The notes beneath the pieces are model-generated. The model did no database searches. It saw only the letters and a program-made list of their open reading frames with translations, and was not told the origin of the DNA. The position numbers and the translations under genes were made by a program. DNA of 64,000 nt from CAYTPI01 sp964439625 (lineage in GTDB: Bacteria > Chloroflexota > Anaerolineae > Aggregatilineales > UBA3940): positions 1-64,000 of the forward strand of contig CAYTPI010000013.1 of the NCBI GenBank assembly GCA_964439625.1, read 5' to 3'. Every line of letters starts with the position of its first letter. Position 1 is the stretch's first letter. This document shows, piece after piece, positions 40,605 through 49,237 of the stretch.

Positions 40605-41264
40605 ATGAAAATCCTCGCTGTTAGTGACAAAGTCGACTCTCGTATCCACTCTAATCGCATCCGAGATGACTATAACAATGTTGATCTCGTTATTGGGTGT
40701 GGTGATTTGCCATTTGCGTACCTTGAATTTATCACCACCATGCTGCGTGCAGATGTTGTATACGTTAACGGCAATCACGATGATCTACGCTACAAACCTG
40801 ATGGTTCTATTGTTGACCGTGCTTATGGATGCGTCTTGCTTGAGGATCGGATCGTGAATATGGGGGGGTTACTGATTGCTGGGCTGGGTGGCTCCATGCG
40901 CTATAACCCCAATGGGTCAAACCAGTATTCTGAATTTGAAATGCGCCGGCGCATCATTCGGATGGTGCCACATCTAATTTATAACCGAACGGTGTATGGG
41001 CGTTATCTGGATATTTTTGTGACGCACTCGCCTCCGTTTAGTATCCATGATCAGGATGATTTGCCGCATACGGGCTTTCAGAATTTTCTTTGGTTTATGG
41101 ATAGGTTTCGCCCAAAGCTGATGCTCCATGGGCATGTTCATATCTATCGTAATGATACGATTACTGAATCTTGGTATAACGAGACCCGTATTCTCAATGT
41201 TTATAACAAACGTATCATCGACTTTGATTTTGACTGGCAAGGTAGCCCGGAACTCAGTTACTAA
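40605..41264 (+). CDS. Calcineurin-like metallophosphoesterase
   Basis: A 219-residue two-metal phosphoesterase. Motifs are in order: LAVSDKVD at the N-terminus, VIGCGDLPFAYL, VNGNHDDLRY, FVTHSPPFS and LHGHVHIYR. These supply the Asp, Asn and His ligands for two metal ions. The small size, with no added domains, is like COG2129-type enzymes. The substrate (phosphoprotein, nucleotide or nucleic acid end) cannot be inferred. It lies 40 bases before the next gene on the same strand. Confidence 0.85.
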   Translation: MKILAVSDKVDSRIHSNRIRDDYNNVDLVIGCGDLPFAYLEFITTMLRADVVYVNGNHDDLRYKPDGSIVDRAYGCVLLEDRIVNMGGLLIAGLGGSMRYNPNGSNQYSEFEMRRRIIRMVPHLIYNRTVYGRYLDIFVTHSPPFSIHDQDDLPHTGFQNFLWFMDRFRPKLMLHGHVHIYRNDTITESWYNETRILNVYNKRIIDFDFDWQGSPELSY

Positions 41265-41303
41265 GTGATACATGCTATTAATCACCGCTATACTTTTCTC
41301 GCC

Positions 41304-41975
41304 ATGAAATCTATCTCACAACTATCATTTGCTCTGCTAGCCTGCGCTGCCATTGCCTGCAACCTGCCAGCAGCAGGACAACAAGCTGATGAGGAGCCTG
41401 CCGTTACAATTATTGTGCCGTCGGCAACTGCTGCTGAAACAACTGAGCCCATTGCCGAACAGCCAACACCTCTTGCGCCCGCCGATGAGCTAGCGACTGC
41501 GGCTGTATTGATAGAAATCCCACCTGACTGGACAGTATTCCAAAGTGATGCACTGTCATTGACAGTTGCTGTACCAAAGGGGTGGGAGGCGCAGCCAATT
41601 AACGCATCTAAGCTGGATATCAGTCAGAAAAATAATGATGCTTGGTTGGAAATCAATGAGGTTAATGCCAGTAATGCGGATGAATGGAGCCTAACATTTC
41701 AACCATCGACTGAGGCTGAGATTGTACTACAGCAATTGCTTGAGGCCCTACAGCAAGATGGCACATACGGCGAGCCAATATCTATTGGCACACGTTCCGG
41801 GAATGCTGCAGCAGTTGAGGGTGTAGATGATTTATTTACAACCGAAGTGCTGGTAGCTGTACTGGCCTTTGAACAACGCTGGCTGCTCGTGATAGGCCAT
41901 GGCGCCGAGCCCGATAATTGGCCCGACCTCCTAACGACATATAACCAGATAATCGCCTCGATTGAAACGCTATAA
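41304..41975 (+). CDS. Lipoprotein of unknown function
   Basis: A 223-residue lipoprotein. The ATG at 41304 starts a signal peptide that ends in the lipobox AIAC (Cys19); a frame starting 13 codons earlier would place charged residues ahead of it. After an Ala/Pro/Thr linker (SATAAETTEPIAEQPTPLAP) a domain follows with IPPDWTVFQSDALSLTVAVPKGWEA. It resembles the PsbP-like or stress-lipoprotein pattern in which a sensed or transported molecule is unknown. Its last six bases overlap the convergent dgkA gene. Confidence 0.65.
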   Translation: MKSISQLSFALLACAAIACNLPAAGQQADEEPAVTIIVPSATAAETTEPIAEQPTPLAPADELATAAVLIEIPPDWTVFQSDALSLTVAVPKGWEAQPINASKLDISQKNNDAWLEINEVNASNADEWSLTFQPSTEAEIVLQQLLEALQQDGTYGEPISIGTRSGNAAAVEGVDDLFTTEVLVAVLAFEQRWLLVIGHGAEPDNWPDLLTTYNQIIASIETL

Positions 41976-42398
41976 ACGGATCACTAACGACCAAAGTACT
42001 TCAAAAAGCGGTGGCCCTAAAATAAGTAAGCCGACTATCGCAGCGAAGATCGCGGCTAGCAGCACGGCTCCCGCCGCTGCATCTTTGCTGACTTTCGCCA
42101 ATGGGTGGATTTCAGGGCTGGCAAGGTCAACAATCGCTTCAATTGATGTGTTAATGGCCTCACTAACCCNNNNNNNNNNACTAACCCATACCCCCATCAT
42201 AGCCAATACCAGGATAGTCCATTCTAACAAGCTGATCCGTAGCAGCAGCCCGAGCATCACGATGGCAGTTGTGATGCTCGCGTGAATCCAAGCATTTTCC
42301 TGCGTTTTTATGACGAAGAATACGCCTTCAAAGGCATAGCGGAAGCTATCAATACGGCTAAGGTTGCGAGGCCTGTCGGTTGTCTCTGGAGTCGTCAT
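41970..42398 (-). CDS. dgkA: Diacylglycerol/undecaprenol kinase, interrupted by an assembly gap
   Basis: A small membrane lipid kinase of the DgkA family that phosphorylates undecaprenol or diacylglycerol. Signatures are FRYAFEGVFFVIKTQENAWIH and the active-site EAINTSIEAIVDLASPEIHPLAKVSKDAAAGAVLL. Ten Ns fall between VWVS and VSEAINTS. The eight bases ACTAACCC occur on both sides of the Ns, and collapsing them gives VWVSEAINTS with the normal family spacing, so the true protein is about 136 residues and the gap is false. It overlaps the ybeY stop by one base. Confidence 0.88.
   Translation of the reverse strand: MTTPETTDRPRNLSRIDSFRYAFEGVFFVIKTQENAWIHASITTAIVMLGLLLRISLLEWTILVLAMMGVWVSXXXXVSEAINTSIEAIVDLASPEIHPLAKVSKDAAAGAVLLAAIFAAIVGLLILGPPLFEVLWSLVIRL
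42170..42179. other. Assembly gap of ten Ns
   Basis: The Ns lie inside dgkA and are flanked by the same 8-mer ACTAACCC on each side. This indicates overlapping contig ends that a scaffolder failed to merge, not missing sequence. Confidence 0.85.
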
Positions 42399-42859
42399 TA
42401 CAAACCTGATTTTAAGACGTTGAGAGCAATCGACTCAAGCGCCCACATCTCCGCTTGCTCATCTGGCGTGCCATGGTCGAATCCAAGCAGATGCATCACG
42501 CCATGTACGGTGAGCCGCTGCAATTCGGATGAAACTGACTGCTGCCGTTGGTGGGCCTGAACTTCTGCAATTCGGTAGGCAATCACAATATCACCGAGGT
42601 AGGGTGGTTCATCTTCTTCAGTCTCATACAATTGGTCTTCCGCTGCAAATGTCAGGACATCAGTTGCTTTGTTGAGGTTGGCAAAGTCGCGGTTAAGTTG
42701 CTGAACGTGTTCCTCGGTTGTCACAATCACCGTTAATGATGCGGCTTCATCATATTGAGCAGCATCAAGCGCTGTAGTAGCAGCTTTTTGAATAGCAAGA
42801 ACATCAACGACATACGTCTTGCCAATGCTCACAAAGATAAGATGGTCGCTAACGGTCAT
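42398..42859 (-). CDS. ybeY: Endoribonuclease YbeY (rRNA maturation factor)
   Basis: A 153-residue zinc-dependent endoribonuclease needed for 16S rRNA 3'-end maturation and ribosome quality control. The metal site HGVMHLLGFDHGTPDEQAEMW carries the three His ligands. LNKATDVLTFAAE and YLGDIVIAYRIAEVQA are the other conserved blocks. The acidic insert ETEEDEPPYLG is normal for the family. The order pgpH-ybeY-dgkA is common in Gram-positive and related bacteria and supports the call. Confidence 0.95.
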   Translation of the reverse strand: MTVSDHLIFVSIGKTYVVDVLAIQKAATTALDAAQYDEAASLTVIVTTEEHVQQLNRDFANLNKATDVLTFAAEDQLYETEEDEPPYLGDIVIAYRIAEVQAHQRQQSVSSELQRLTVHGVMHLLGFDHGTPDEQAEMWALESIALNVLKSGL

Positions 42860-42902
42860 TAAACGGCTCGCCTGCGTGATAGATGCTGCCCTAGATCATG
42901 TC

Positions 42903-45068
42903 TTAGGGCATTTGGGGTGTGCTGCTGGGTTCTTCCGACGAAGTCTCGGTCGCCTCAGGCAGTTCGGCGACGTTGTCCTCTGCATCTGTGGTCTCACCAG
43001 CCGGGTATTTGATGCGCGGATGGTACATTCCTTGCAGAGTATAAACCAGTGTTTTTCTAATCTCTTGGATTTCACTGAGCGTTAGACCAGAGTCATCTAA
43101 CTGACCTTTGTCAAGATTATCTTTGATAATATTGCTAACAATCTGCTCGATCTCTTCTTTGCTATCAGGTCGGTTGGCACGCGTTGCTGACTCACAACTA
43201 TCTGACAGCATCAGAATAGCTGTCTCGCGGCTTTGGGGCTTTGGTCCTGGGTAATAGAATTGGCTCTCGTCTAACAGGTCACTGGTCTCGGCAACACGCT
43301 TCTTTGCCTGCATCAGGAAGAATGCCACTGGGCGCGTCCCATGGTGCTCCCGAATAAAGTCAACGATGACTTCAGGCAACCGGCGTTCTTGCGCCATCCG
43401 CACGCCTTCGTTCACGTGATCAATAATGATTTTAGCGCTGGCCTCAGCCGAGAGATTGGTATCCGTAGCCCGTTTGTTGTCAATTCGGTTTTCAATGAAA
43501 AAGCCGGGGTTATGCAGCTTTCCAATATCATGATACATTGTACCGGCCCGGGCCAGTAGAGCGTTAGCCCCTATCGCCTGACAGGCTGCTTCTGCCAGAT
43601 TAGCCACCGCTAGCGTGTGATGATACGTGCCGATTGCTTCATGCTGCAACCGCTTCTGTAAAACATGATCAGGCCGCGTGAGGTCCATCAACTGAATACT
43701 GGTTGTGAGCGGAGAGATGTTCCCAATGATGAACAGAAGCACCAGTGCCAGCCCGACAGACACAAACCCATTGACAACGCTAAACACCAGCGGACGGGCA
43801 AATTCAGTCAGATCGAGGTCAAGTGGTAGTCTGAAGATGAGCAGCACCACTACACCTATTAATGAAGCAAAAATGCCAGACAAAAAGTATTGGTTCAAGC
43901 GTTGGCCTTGGCGCAGGCTGCCAGCGGCAAAAAGCCCCATTGCTGCGACGTAAGTCGCCATCTCTAAAGAGCGATCTGCATTAAGCCCGACAAAGCCTGC
44001 CAAGACAATGGCTGACAATGCAGCCATCCGCAGGCCCATCGTTGAGGCCAACACCAAAGCCAGAGTTGCTGCTGGGAACAGGTAAGCTATCTCGCCGCCA
44101 TCATTGCGTACCATGGGCAGGGCTGCCAACACAAATAACAGAAACAATACCTCAAACAGAAACAATAGATTAGGCCGCTGCAGCCACTCAGATTTGTAAG
44201 CAACCAGAAATAGGCCAAACAACAGAGCGCCAATTGTACTGCTTAATAGGATGCTGACGGTTCGCTGCCAAGTAATTGCTGAATTACTAAGCCCAAGTGC
44301 ACCGAGTGCTTCCAAGTCCAACGCTGTGATTGGATCACGGGCATCGATCACAGTTTCCCCTGGGAGGAAAGTCCGAGTTTGCTCTGGGACAGCGTTGAGT
44401 GCCGACTGTCGCGCTTCTTCCGTCGCCTCAACGTTGAGGGTGCTGTTTGCAACGATCAAATCCCCGCTGATGGCGAGTACTGGGCCGATCAACTCATCAG
44501 GTAAGGCGGCGCTGACCTGCAGGGGTAAAGCCCCAACGGCCTCTGTCTCTTGCCCTTCTTGGATTGGTTCACCCATGGCTTCTTCGACTAAGCGCGGCAC
44601 TTCTTGTGCAATCAGGCCAAACTGCGCATCAGGCGAATTCAGGATCGTCACCATTGTTTCTTCAGGTATCGTCAACCCAATAATACCATTGATATAACGC
44701 TGCTTGAGTTCTGTTGAGGCAAAGGGGTCGGCGCGTACGTCGGTTAAAAACGTAATAATTTGCCCAGCCCGCCGCACTTGCTGACGGCCAATTCGAGCAT
44801 CGGGGTTATCATAGATGTCCTCGACCTGTTCAAGTGCCTGCGCCTCGGCTCGCTCTGTGAGGATCTGACTAATGTAAGAGATCTGGCGTGACGCAACAAT
44901 ATCTTCCGTGATGATGTCATCGAGTTCTAGGTCGCGGTTTTGGCGTGCGTTTAACGATGGCAGCAGTTGAATGAACGTCAAGCCGGCGATGAAGAACAAG
45001 CCAAATGCGATTAAACGGAAGTTAATCCACACTTGTTGTAGCCGCTCTCTTAAGCTGATCTCAGCCAT
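42903..45068 (-). CDS. pgpH: 7TM-HD phosphohydrolase (PgpH-like cyclic di-AMP phosphodiesterase)
   Basis: A 721-residue membrane protein. After one N-terminal helix comes a large extracytoplasmic 7TMR-HDED domain (about 45-265), then seven membrane helices (about 270-470), then a cytosolic HD domain. The HD metal motif is LARAGTMYHDIGKLHNPGFFIENR, with IIIDHVNEGVRMAQERRLPE and DFIREHHGTRP following. PgpH proteins degrade cyclic di-AMP; whether this organism uses that messenger cannot be seen from the window. The tail is acidic and Ser/Thr-rich. It is between yqeY and ybeY on one strand. Confidence 0.92.
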   Translation of the reverse strand: MAEISLRERLQQVWINFRLIAFGLFFIAGLTFIQLLPSLNARQNRDLELDDIITEDIVASRQISYISQILTERAEAQALEQVEDIYDNPDARIGRQQVRRAGQIITFLTDVRADPFASTELKQRYINGIIGLTIPEETMVTILNSPDAQFGLIAQEVPRLVEEAMGEPIQEGQETEAVGALPLQVSAALPDELIGPVLAISGDLIVANSTLNVEATEEARQSALNAVPEQTRTFLPGETVIDARDPITALDLEALGALGLSNSAITWQRTVSILLSSTIGALLFGLFLVAYKSEWLQRPNLLFLFEVLFLLFVLAALPMVRNDGGEIAYLFPAATLALVLASTMGLRMAALSAIVLAGFVGLNADRSLEMATYVAAMGLFAAGSLRQGQRLNQYFLSGIFASLIGVVVLLIFRLPLDLDLTEFARPLVFSVVNGFVSVGLALVLLFIIGNISPLTTSIQLMDLTRPDHVLQKRLQHEAIGTYHHTLAVANLAEAACQAIGANALLARAGTMYHDIGKLHNPGFFIENRIDNKRATDTNLSAEASAKIIIDHVNEGVRMAQERRLPEVIVDFIREHHGTRPVAFFLMQAKKRVAETSDLLDESQFYYPGPKPQSRETAILMLSDSCESATRANRPDSKEEIEQIVSNIIKDNLDKGQLDDSGLTLSEIQEIRKTLVYTLQGMYHPRIKYPAGETTDAEDNVAELPEATETSSEEPSSTPQMP

Positions 45069-45096
45069 GGTGCCCCCTCAGATTACTAACGTCTGG

Positions 45097-45681
45097 CTAG
45101 TTGTTAAGAAGGCTCTTGACGACCTCACTGATTACCTTGCCGTCTGCCTGCCCTTGTAGTTTTTGGGTCAACGGGCCTATCACCCTACCCATGTCACGCA
45201 TGCTTTTTGCGCCTACTGCTTCTATCTGTGCGCGGGCTTTTTCCTCGATCTCTTCGCGGGTCAGTTGCTTAGGCAAATATTCCTGTAGAATAACAATTTC
45301 TGCCGTTTCTTCTTCAACGATATCGTCGCGTCCAGCCCCCTTGGCTTCTTCGACCGAGTCTTGCCGCATCTTGATCATTTTCTGAATGACCTTATAAATC
45401 TCTGAGTCAGCCAGTTTTGCCGCCTCTTCAACGTTTTCCGCGTCAAGTGCTGCGTCAACCGCTGAATTATACGCCGTCATCGCTTTTTCATCTTGTTGAT
45501 TAGATGGCTTCTGAACGGCATGTTTTTTTAACGCCTGCTTGATCAGGTCTTCTTTGTTGGACTGTTCGCTCTCACGCACACTTGAGATTACGCTGCGCAG
45601 CACCTTTCGCTTGGCAACATCTTTATCCCGCATGGCTTGTTTTAAATCTGCATTTAATTGATCGAGCACTGCCACAATCAA
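45097..45681 (-). CDS. yqeY: GatB/YqeY-domain protein
   Basis: A protein of about 190 residues with the helical YqeY/GatB tail fold. Conserved parts are LNADLKQAMRDKDVAKRKVLRSVISSVRE, then EIVILQEYLPKQLTREEIEEK and GAKSMRDMGRVIGPLTQKLQGQADG. Relatives bind tRNA in amidotransferases, but free YqeY has no settled function. A roughly 40-residue linker (KPSNQQDEKAMTAYNSAVDA) is longer than in most. The first codon is TTG; a GTG four codons in (45669) is a good alternative since family members often begin at LDQL. It heads the pgpH-ybeY-dgkA run. Confidence 0.85.
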   Translation of the reverse strand: MIVAVLDQLNADLKQAMRDKDVAKRKVLRSVISSVRESEQSNKEDLIKQALKKHAVQKPSNQQDEKAMTAYNSAVDAALDAENVEEAAKLADSEIYKVIQKMIKMRQDSVEEAKGAGRDDIVEEETAEIVILQEYLPKQLTREEIEEKARAQIEAVGAKSMRDMGRVIGPLTQKLQGQADGKVISEVVKSLLNN

Positions 45682-45793
45682 GCACTTTCTGTTTAAGCTT
45701 AGTTTCCCTCGTAGTATAAGTTCAACAGTCTGCCGTTAGCAACTGTATCTGGTCATTTTGGTGGAGCAGGCGCCAAAAACCAGCGCGGAAAGT

Positions 45794-45825
45794 AAAGTGA
45801 CTGGTCCGTAGAGTCCGGTCACTTT
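45794..45825. terminator. Hairpin in the yqeY-glycosyltransferase gap
   Basis: Two 11-base arms (AAAGTGACTGG and CCGGTCACTTT, one G-U pair) enclose a 10-base loop. It lies 113 bases from yqeY and 62 bases beyond a possible tiny gene on the minus strand, which it might terminate. Confidence 0.45.
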
Positions 45826-45886
45826 GTATATCATGTTACGTGAGATTTATTCTGTGGGGAGATGTCTGTTTGGCTTTTCTATGCGC

Positions 45887-45961
45887 TTATCTTCGAGTTG
45901 TACCAGTCGCACCGACGAGCAACACGATAACGCTTCCAATGACCGCAATGATGAACGGCAT
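45887..45961 (-). CDS. Possible 24-residue membrane peptide
   Basis: A very short frame, MPFIIAVIGSVIVLLVGATG followed by TTRR, is one hydrophobic helix with a basic end. AAAGGGTGGGC precedes the ATG and could act as a ribosome site. A hairpin lies downstream on the same strand. The 485-base gap between yqeY and the glycosyltransferase holds no better gene. Chance cannot be excluded at this size; no homologue is known to me. Confidence 0.25.
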   Translation of the reverse strand: MPFIIAVIGSVIVLLVGATGTTRR

Positions 45962-46166
45962 GCCCACCCTTTCGGTGGTGTTTGTGGGGGGGCACGTTCC
46001 AACAATTACCAAAAGACGCTCAGAGTGAGTGCAGACGCGCTTCCGAATGCGTGGGTAGTCTTGAAAACTAAAGGGCTCGTACAAACGAGAAATAAATTGA
46101 ACACAAATAACGTTCCTGCTAAACTCGCGCCCTCAGTTATCTACGAAACTACAGGTAGGCAAACTT

Positions 46167-48317
46167 TTGCGCCGTTTACATCAGGCTCTTCTTAATTGGT
46201 GGCCTGCCATGGTGCTTGCTGGCATTGTCGTTATCGTCGCAGCACCCTTTTGGAATGTGCCGCTCAACCGCGATCAGGGTGTCTATGCCACCTGCGCTGA
46301 TTTGCTAAGCCAAGGGGGCGTACCATTTGTCAGTTGTTGGGATACAAAAGGGCCGCTGCTGCATTATGCTTACCTGTTTGCTTTTGCGATCTTCGGCCCG
46401 GCAGGGCGCAGCCCCTACGTCTTGAATACGCTCGTCATTGCTGCCACTACGATTGTGCTTGCTGCATTAACCACACGCCTCTTGTTTGACCGTCATCTTC
46501 CGACTTGGCTGGACTTACAGCAGACATCGTCCCTTTGGGTGGCCTATAGTGTCGGCTTAATTTATGGGTTGATGGTCGTTGCAGTTCGCTATGATATGAA
46601 CGCCCAACCTGAGGGGTTTGCTAATCTATTTGCTGTAGCTGGTCTGCTGTCATTGATCATCGCTATGCGCCGTCCAGCGAGTAATTGTTTTTTCATCGCC
46701 GCTGGGGTGTTATTGGCATGTGCTGTGTTGTTTAAGTATGCGCTGATTCTGCCGTTTGGTGCTGCCGCGTTGGTGCTCTTGGTGACCGTTCCGATCAAAG
46801 AAAAGCAGCCCGCTTTCGCTCGGATGAGAGCATTCGGCATCGTATTTGTAACGTCTACATTAGTTTTATTGATCGGCGTATTGCTCCTAGTCGCCTCTGG
46901 CGCGCTTGACGTCGCAGTCACTCATGTCTATTTCTTGTTTCGCTATTTTCCAAACGCCCAGTTGAATCCGGTCGAGTTCGAACTTCGCTCACAGCCAGTC
47001 CGACAGACGTTGCAATATTTTGGTCGTGTGCCATTGTTATATGCCGTAGGTGCTGCCGGGCTCGTGTGGGCTATATTGCAAAAGCGCTGGTACGTGCTCT
47101 TTGTTGGTCTCTATCTACTGTCAGCGATTGCTCTCGTCTGGATTCAACAGCGCTTTACGCCATATCATTGGATAGCTGCACTACCTGCAATTGCTATTGC
47201 TGTGGGGCTCTTCCTACGAGAAAGTGTCGCCCAACCGCTGCCGCCACAGTCAAAACGTGTACTGCCAGCAGTTGCTATTGTTGCTGTGTTGACAAATGCT
47301 GCCTGGTTCTTTTACGTAGACCAATGGTTGATTGTGGGCCCCCGTTTAACTGGTCAACAAACAGAACAAGAATTCCATTTGAGGCAGGGCACATGGGACC
47401 AGATACAAGTAGCACAGTACATTACTGATCACACCGAGCCAGGCGATGGCCTCTGGGTGTGGGGGCACCATACGCCGATCTACCATCTTGCAGAGCGCTA
47501 CCCGCCTACGCGCTTCATTTACAATGAACCTTTGCTAATGCGGATTCGTGGCGGGCACCCATACCGTGAGCAATGGCGCTCTGAGGCGCTAGAAGCAATC
47601 TATGAGAGCCCGCCTGAGTACATCTTATTAACAACCTTTGACCGCACTTTTTTTGACTTTCAGAATCCCGATGTCAGTTGGTCAGAGATTGAGGCTTACC
47701 GAGACTTCACAGATCGTTATTATATTCGTGAACTCACTATTGGACGTTTCAAGGTTTACCGTCTATCACCGTACTACAGCCGCCAACTTGATGCGCGCCT
47801 TCTGGATGCCGTCACACAGACGGACTTAGTCGCACAATTCCCAGACGCTGACGTGCTCAACCAAGTTGAGCCTAATATTCGCATTGAACCGTTCACTGTT
47901 TTTCCTGAACCTGCTTACGATACGATCTTGATGCACAGTGGTGGTGCACTAGCCTATAATCTCGAATTAAGTGACGGTATCAATTGTCTACGCTTTGATG
48001 CCACAATGTTCCCCGACAGTTGGGAGTGGGGCGTAGATGGTGCCAGCTTTGCGGTTGATGTAGAAGCTGGTGGTCAAACCCCCATCCGCGTCTTTGAGCG
48101 CTACATTTCCAACGCACCAGAAGATCAAGGTTGGTTCAGTGAGATTGTCGACCTCTCAGCATGGTCGGGTCAAAATATCCGATTGGTACTCTCAACAGGT
48201 CCTGGGCCAAATAACGACTTCACGGGTGATTGGGCGGGCTGGGGCCAACCGCGCATCGTGACACCACCAAATAACGTGCAGGCTTGTTCTGTGAATGCTG
48301 TATATGACCCGCGTTGA
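46167..48317 (+). CDS. GT-C membrane glycosyltransferase (ArnT/PMT-like) with a C-terminal beta domain
   Basis: A 716-residue integral membrane enzyme that probably moves a sugar from a polyprenyl-phosphate donor on the outer face of the membrane. The first loop holds the acidic motif NVPLNRDQGVYATCADLLSQGG, equal in place to the catalytic Asp of ArnT-like enzymes, and DTKGPLLHYAYLFAFAIFG. About 11 helices reach residue 405, then a soluble domain follows, beta-rich from about 560 (LRFDATMFPDSWEWGVDGASFAV). The TTG start has AGGTAGG upstream. Substrate and acceptor are unknown. It is 18 bases ahead of the arginase-fold gene. Confidence 0.8.
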   Translation: MRRLHQALLNWWPAMVLAGIVVIVAAPFWNVPLNRDQGVYATCADLLSQGGVPFVSCWDTKGPLLHYAYLFAFAIFGPAGRSPYVLNTLVIAATTIVLAALTTRLLFDRHLPTWLDLQQTSSLWVAYSVGLIYGLMVVAVRYDMNAQPEGFANLFAVAGLLSLIIAMRRPASNCFFIAAGVLLACAVLFKYALILPFGAAALVLLVTVPIKEKQPAFARMRAFGIVFVTSTLVLLIGVLLLVASGALDVAVTHVYFLFRYFPNAQLNPVEFELRSQPVRQTLQYFGRVPLLYAVGAAGLVWAILQKRWYVLFVGLYLLSAIALVWIQQRFTPYHWIAALPAIAIAVGLFLRESVAQPLPPQSKRVLPAVAIVAVLTNAAWFFYVDQWLIVGPRLTGQQTEQEFHLRQGTWDQIQVAQYITDHTEPGDGLWVWGHHTPIYHLAERYPPTRFIYNEPLLMRIRGGHPYREQWRSEALEAIYESPPEYILLTTFDRTFFDFQNPDVSWSEIEAYRDFTDRYYIRELTIGRFKVYRLSPYYSRQLDARLLDAVTQTDLVAQFPDADVLNQVEPNIRIEPFTVFPEPAYDTILMHSGGALAYNLELSDGINCLRFDATMFPDSWEWGVDGASFAVDVEAGGQTPIRVFERYISNAPEDQGWFSEIVDLSAWSGQNIRLVLSTGPGPNNDFTGDWAGWGQPRIVTPPNNVQACSVNAVYDPR

Positions 48318-48335
48318 CGAAAGGTTTACCCAAAA

Positions 48336-49151
48336 ATGTATGATAATCTGACGCTCGTAACGGTACCATATCATCTCGGGGTTTTTGGAGATGGCATCGG
48401 TGCTGGGCCATTGGTGGTTGAAAAGGTCTGTGAAACGATCCCTGTGCGAACAGACGTCACGGGTAGTCAGATAGCAGATATCATTGCAGTAAACAGAGAA
48501 CAGGCTTTGGTGCTTAGACGAGAACTGTCCGACACCAATAAGCGAATTGTTGTCGTAAGTGGTAATTGTAACGCTGTGCTTGGCACCCTCTGTGCACTGA
48601 ATAATGCGGACACCGCTGTTATCTGGTTTGATGCTCACCCTGATCTCAACACACGAGATACGTCACAAACAGGTTACCTTGATGGTAAGCCATTGGCGGC
48701 AGCATTACAGATCGGTCTGCCGGAATTAGCCGTTGGAGTCGGCGCGCCAGCTCTTCGCCCCGATAAGCTTCTGCTTGTTAGTGCCCGTGATATTGACCCT
48801 GGAGAAGCGGCGGTCATTGCTGAGAATCACATTTCCGTGATCGACGTGCAGGCTAAACCGCGGTCACTTCAAACAGAGCTTGAACAACTCGTAGACTTAG
48901 CTGAACAAGCCTATGTGCATATTGACCTTGATGTCTTTGCCCCAGAACTGGTACCTGGTACGCCATATCAGGTGCCCGCTGGCCTCGATCTGGAGCATGT
49001 GTCGTTAGACTTGGAGCAAATCGTCCGAGTGATAGATATACCGATAGTTGGCATCACTTACTATGACCCCGCGCTTGACTCAGAAGAACAGACACTGGTT
49101 CATCTTATGAAATTGCTTGCTATCATTGATCATCTGCCACACGATTTGTGA
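48336..49151 (+). CDS. Arginase/agmatinase-fold protein with an altered metal site
   Basis: A 271-residue member of the ureohydrolase superfamily. The WFDAHPDLNT and HIDLDVFAPELVPG motifs keep the acidic and His ligands of the two-manganese centre. The first motif, normally GGDHS with a His ligand, reads SGNCNAVLG. One metal site is thus changed, so arginase or agmatinase activity should not be assumed. Similar GNCN forms exist in uncharacterised relatives in my recollection. Substrate is unknown. A small hairpin follows. Confidence 0.8.
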   Translation: MYDNLTLVTVPYHLGVFGDGIGAGPLVVEKVCETIPVRTDVTGSQIADIIAVNREQALVLRRELSDTNKRIVVVSGNCNAVLGTLCALNNADTAVIWFDAHPDLNTRDTSQTGYLDGKPLAAALQIGLPELAVGVGAPALRPDKLLLVSARDIDPGEAAVIAENHISVIDVQAKPRSLQTELEQLVDLAEQAYVHIDLDVFAPELVPGTPYQVPAGLDLEHVSLDLEQIVRVIDIPIVGITYYDPALDSEEQTLVHLMKLLAIIDHLPHDL

Positions 49152-49168
49152 TTTATACGTATACTCAT

Positions 49169-49190
49169 TAGCGGCATAATCTAACCGCTA
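49169..49190 (+). terminator. Weak hairpin after the arginase-fold gene
   Basis: TAGCGG and CCGCTA form a 6-bp stem with a 10-base loop, followed by CTATTATTTC. A weak terminator at best. Confidence 0.35.
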
Positions 49191-49237
49191 CTATTATTTC
49201 TAGCAGCATAGTTCGTATTATCAAGGAGAATGCAGCG

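Noticed and set aside
45824..46195. 123-residue frame ahead of the membrane glycosyltransferase
   Set aside because: Mixed composition, no ribosome site, and it overlaps the clear start of the glycosyltransferase.
47066..47428. 120-residue Cys-rich frame inside the membrane glycosyltransferase
   Set aside because: Out-of-frame shadow of a clear coding region, without a ribosome site.
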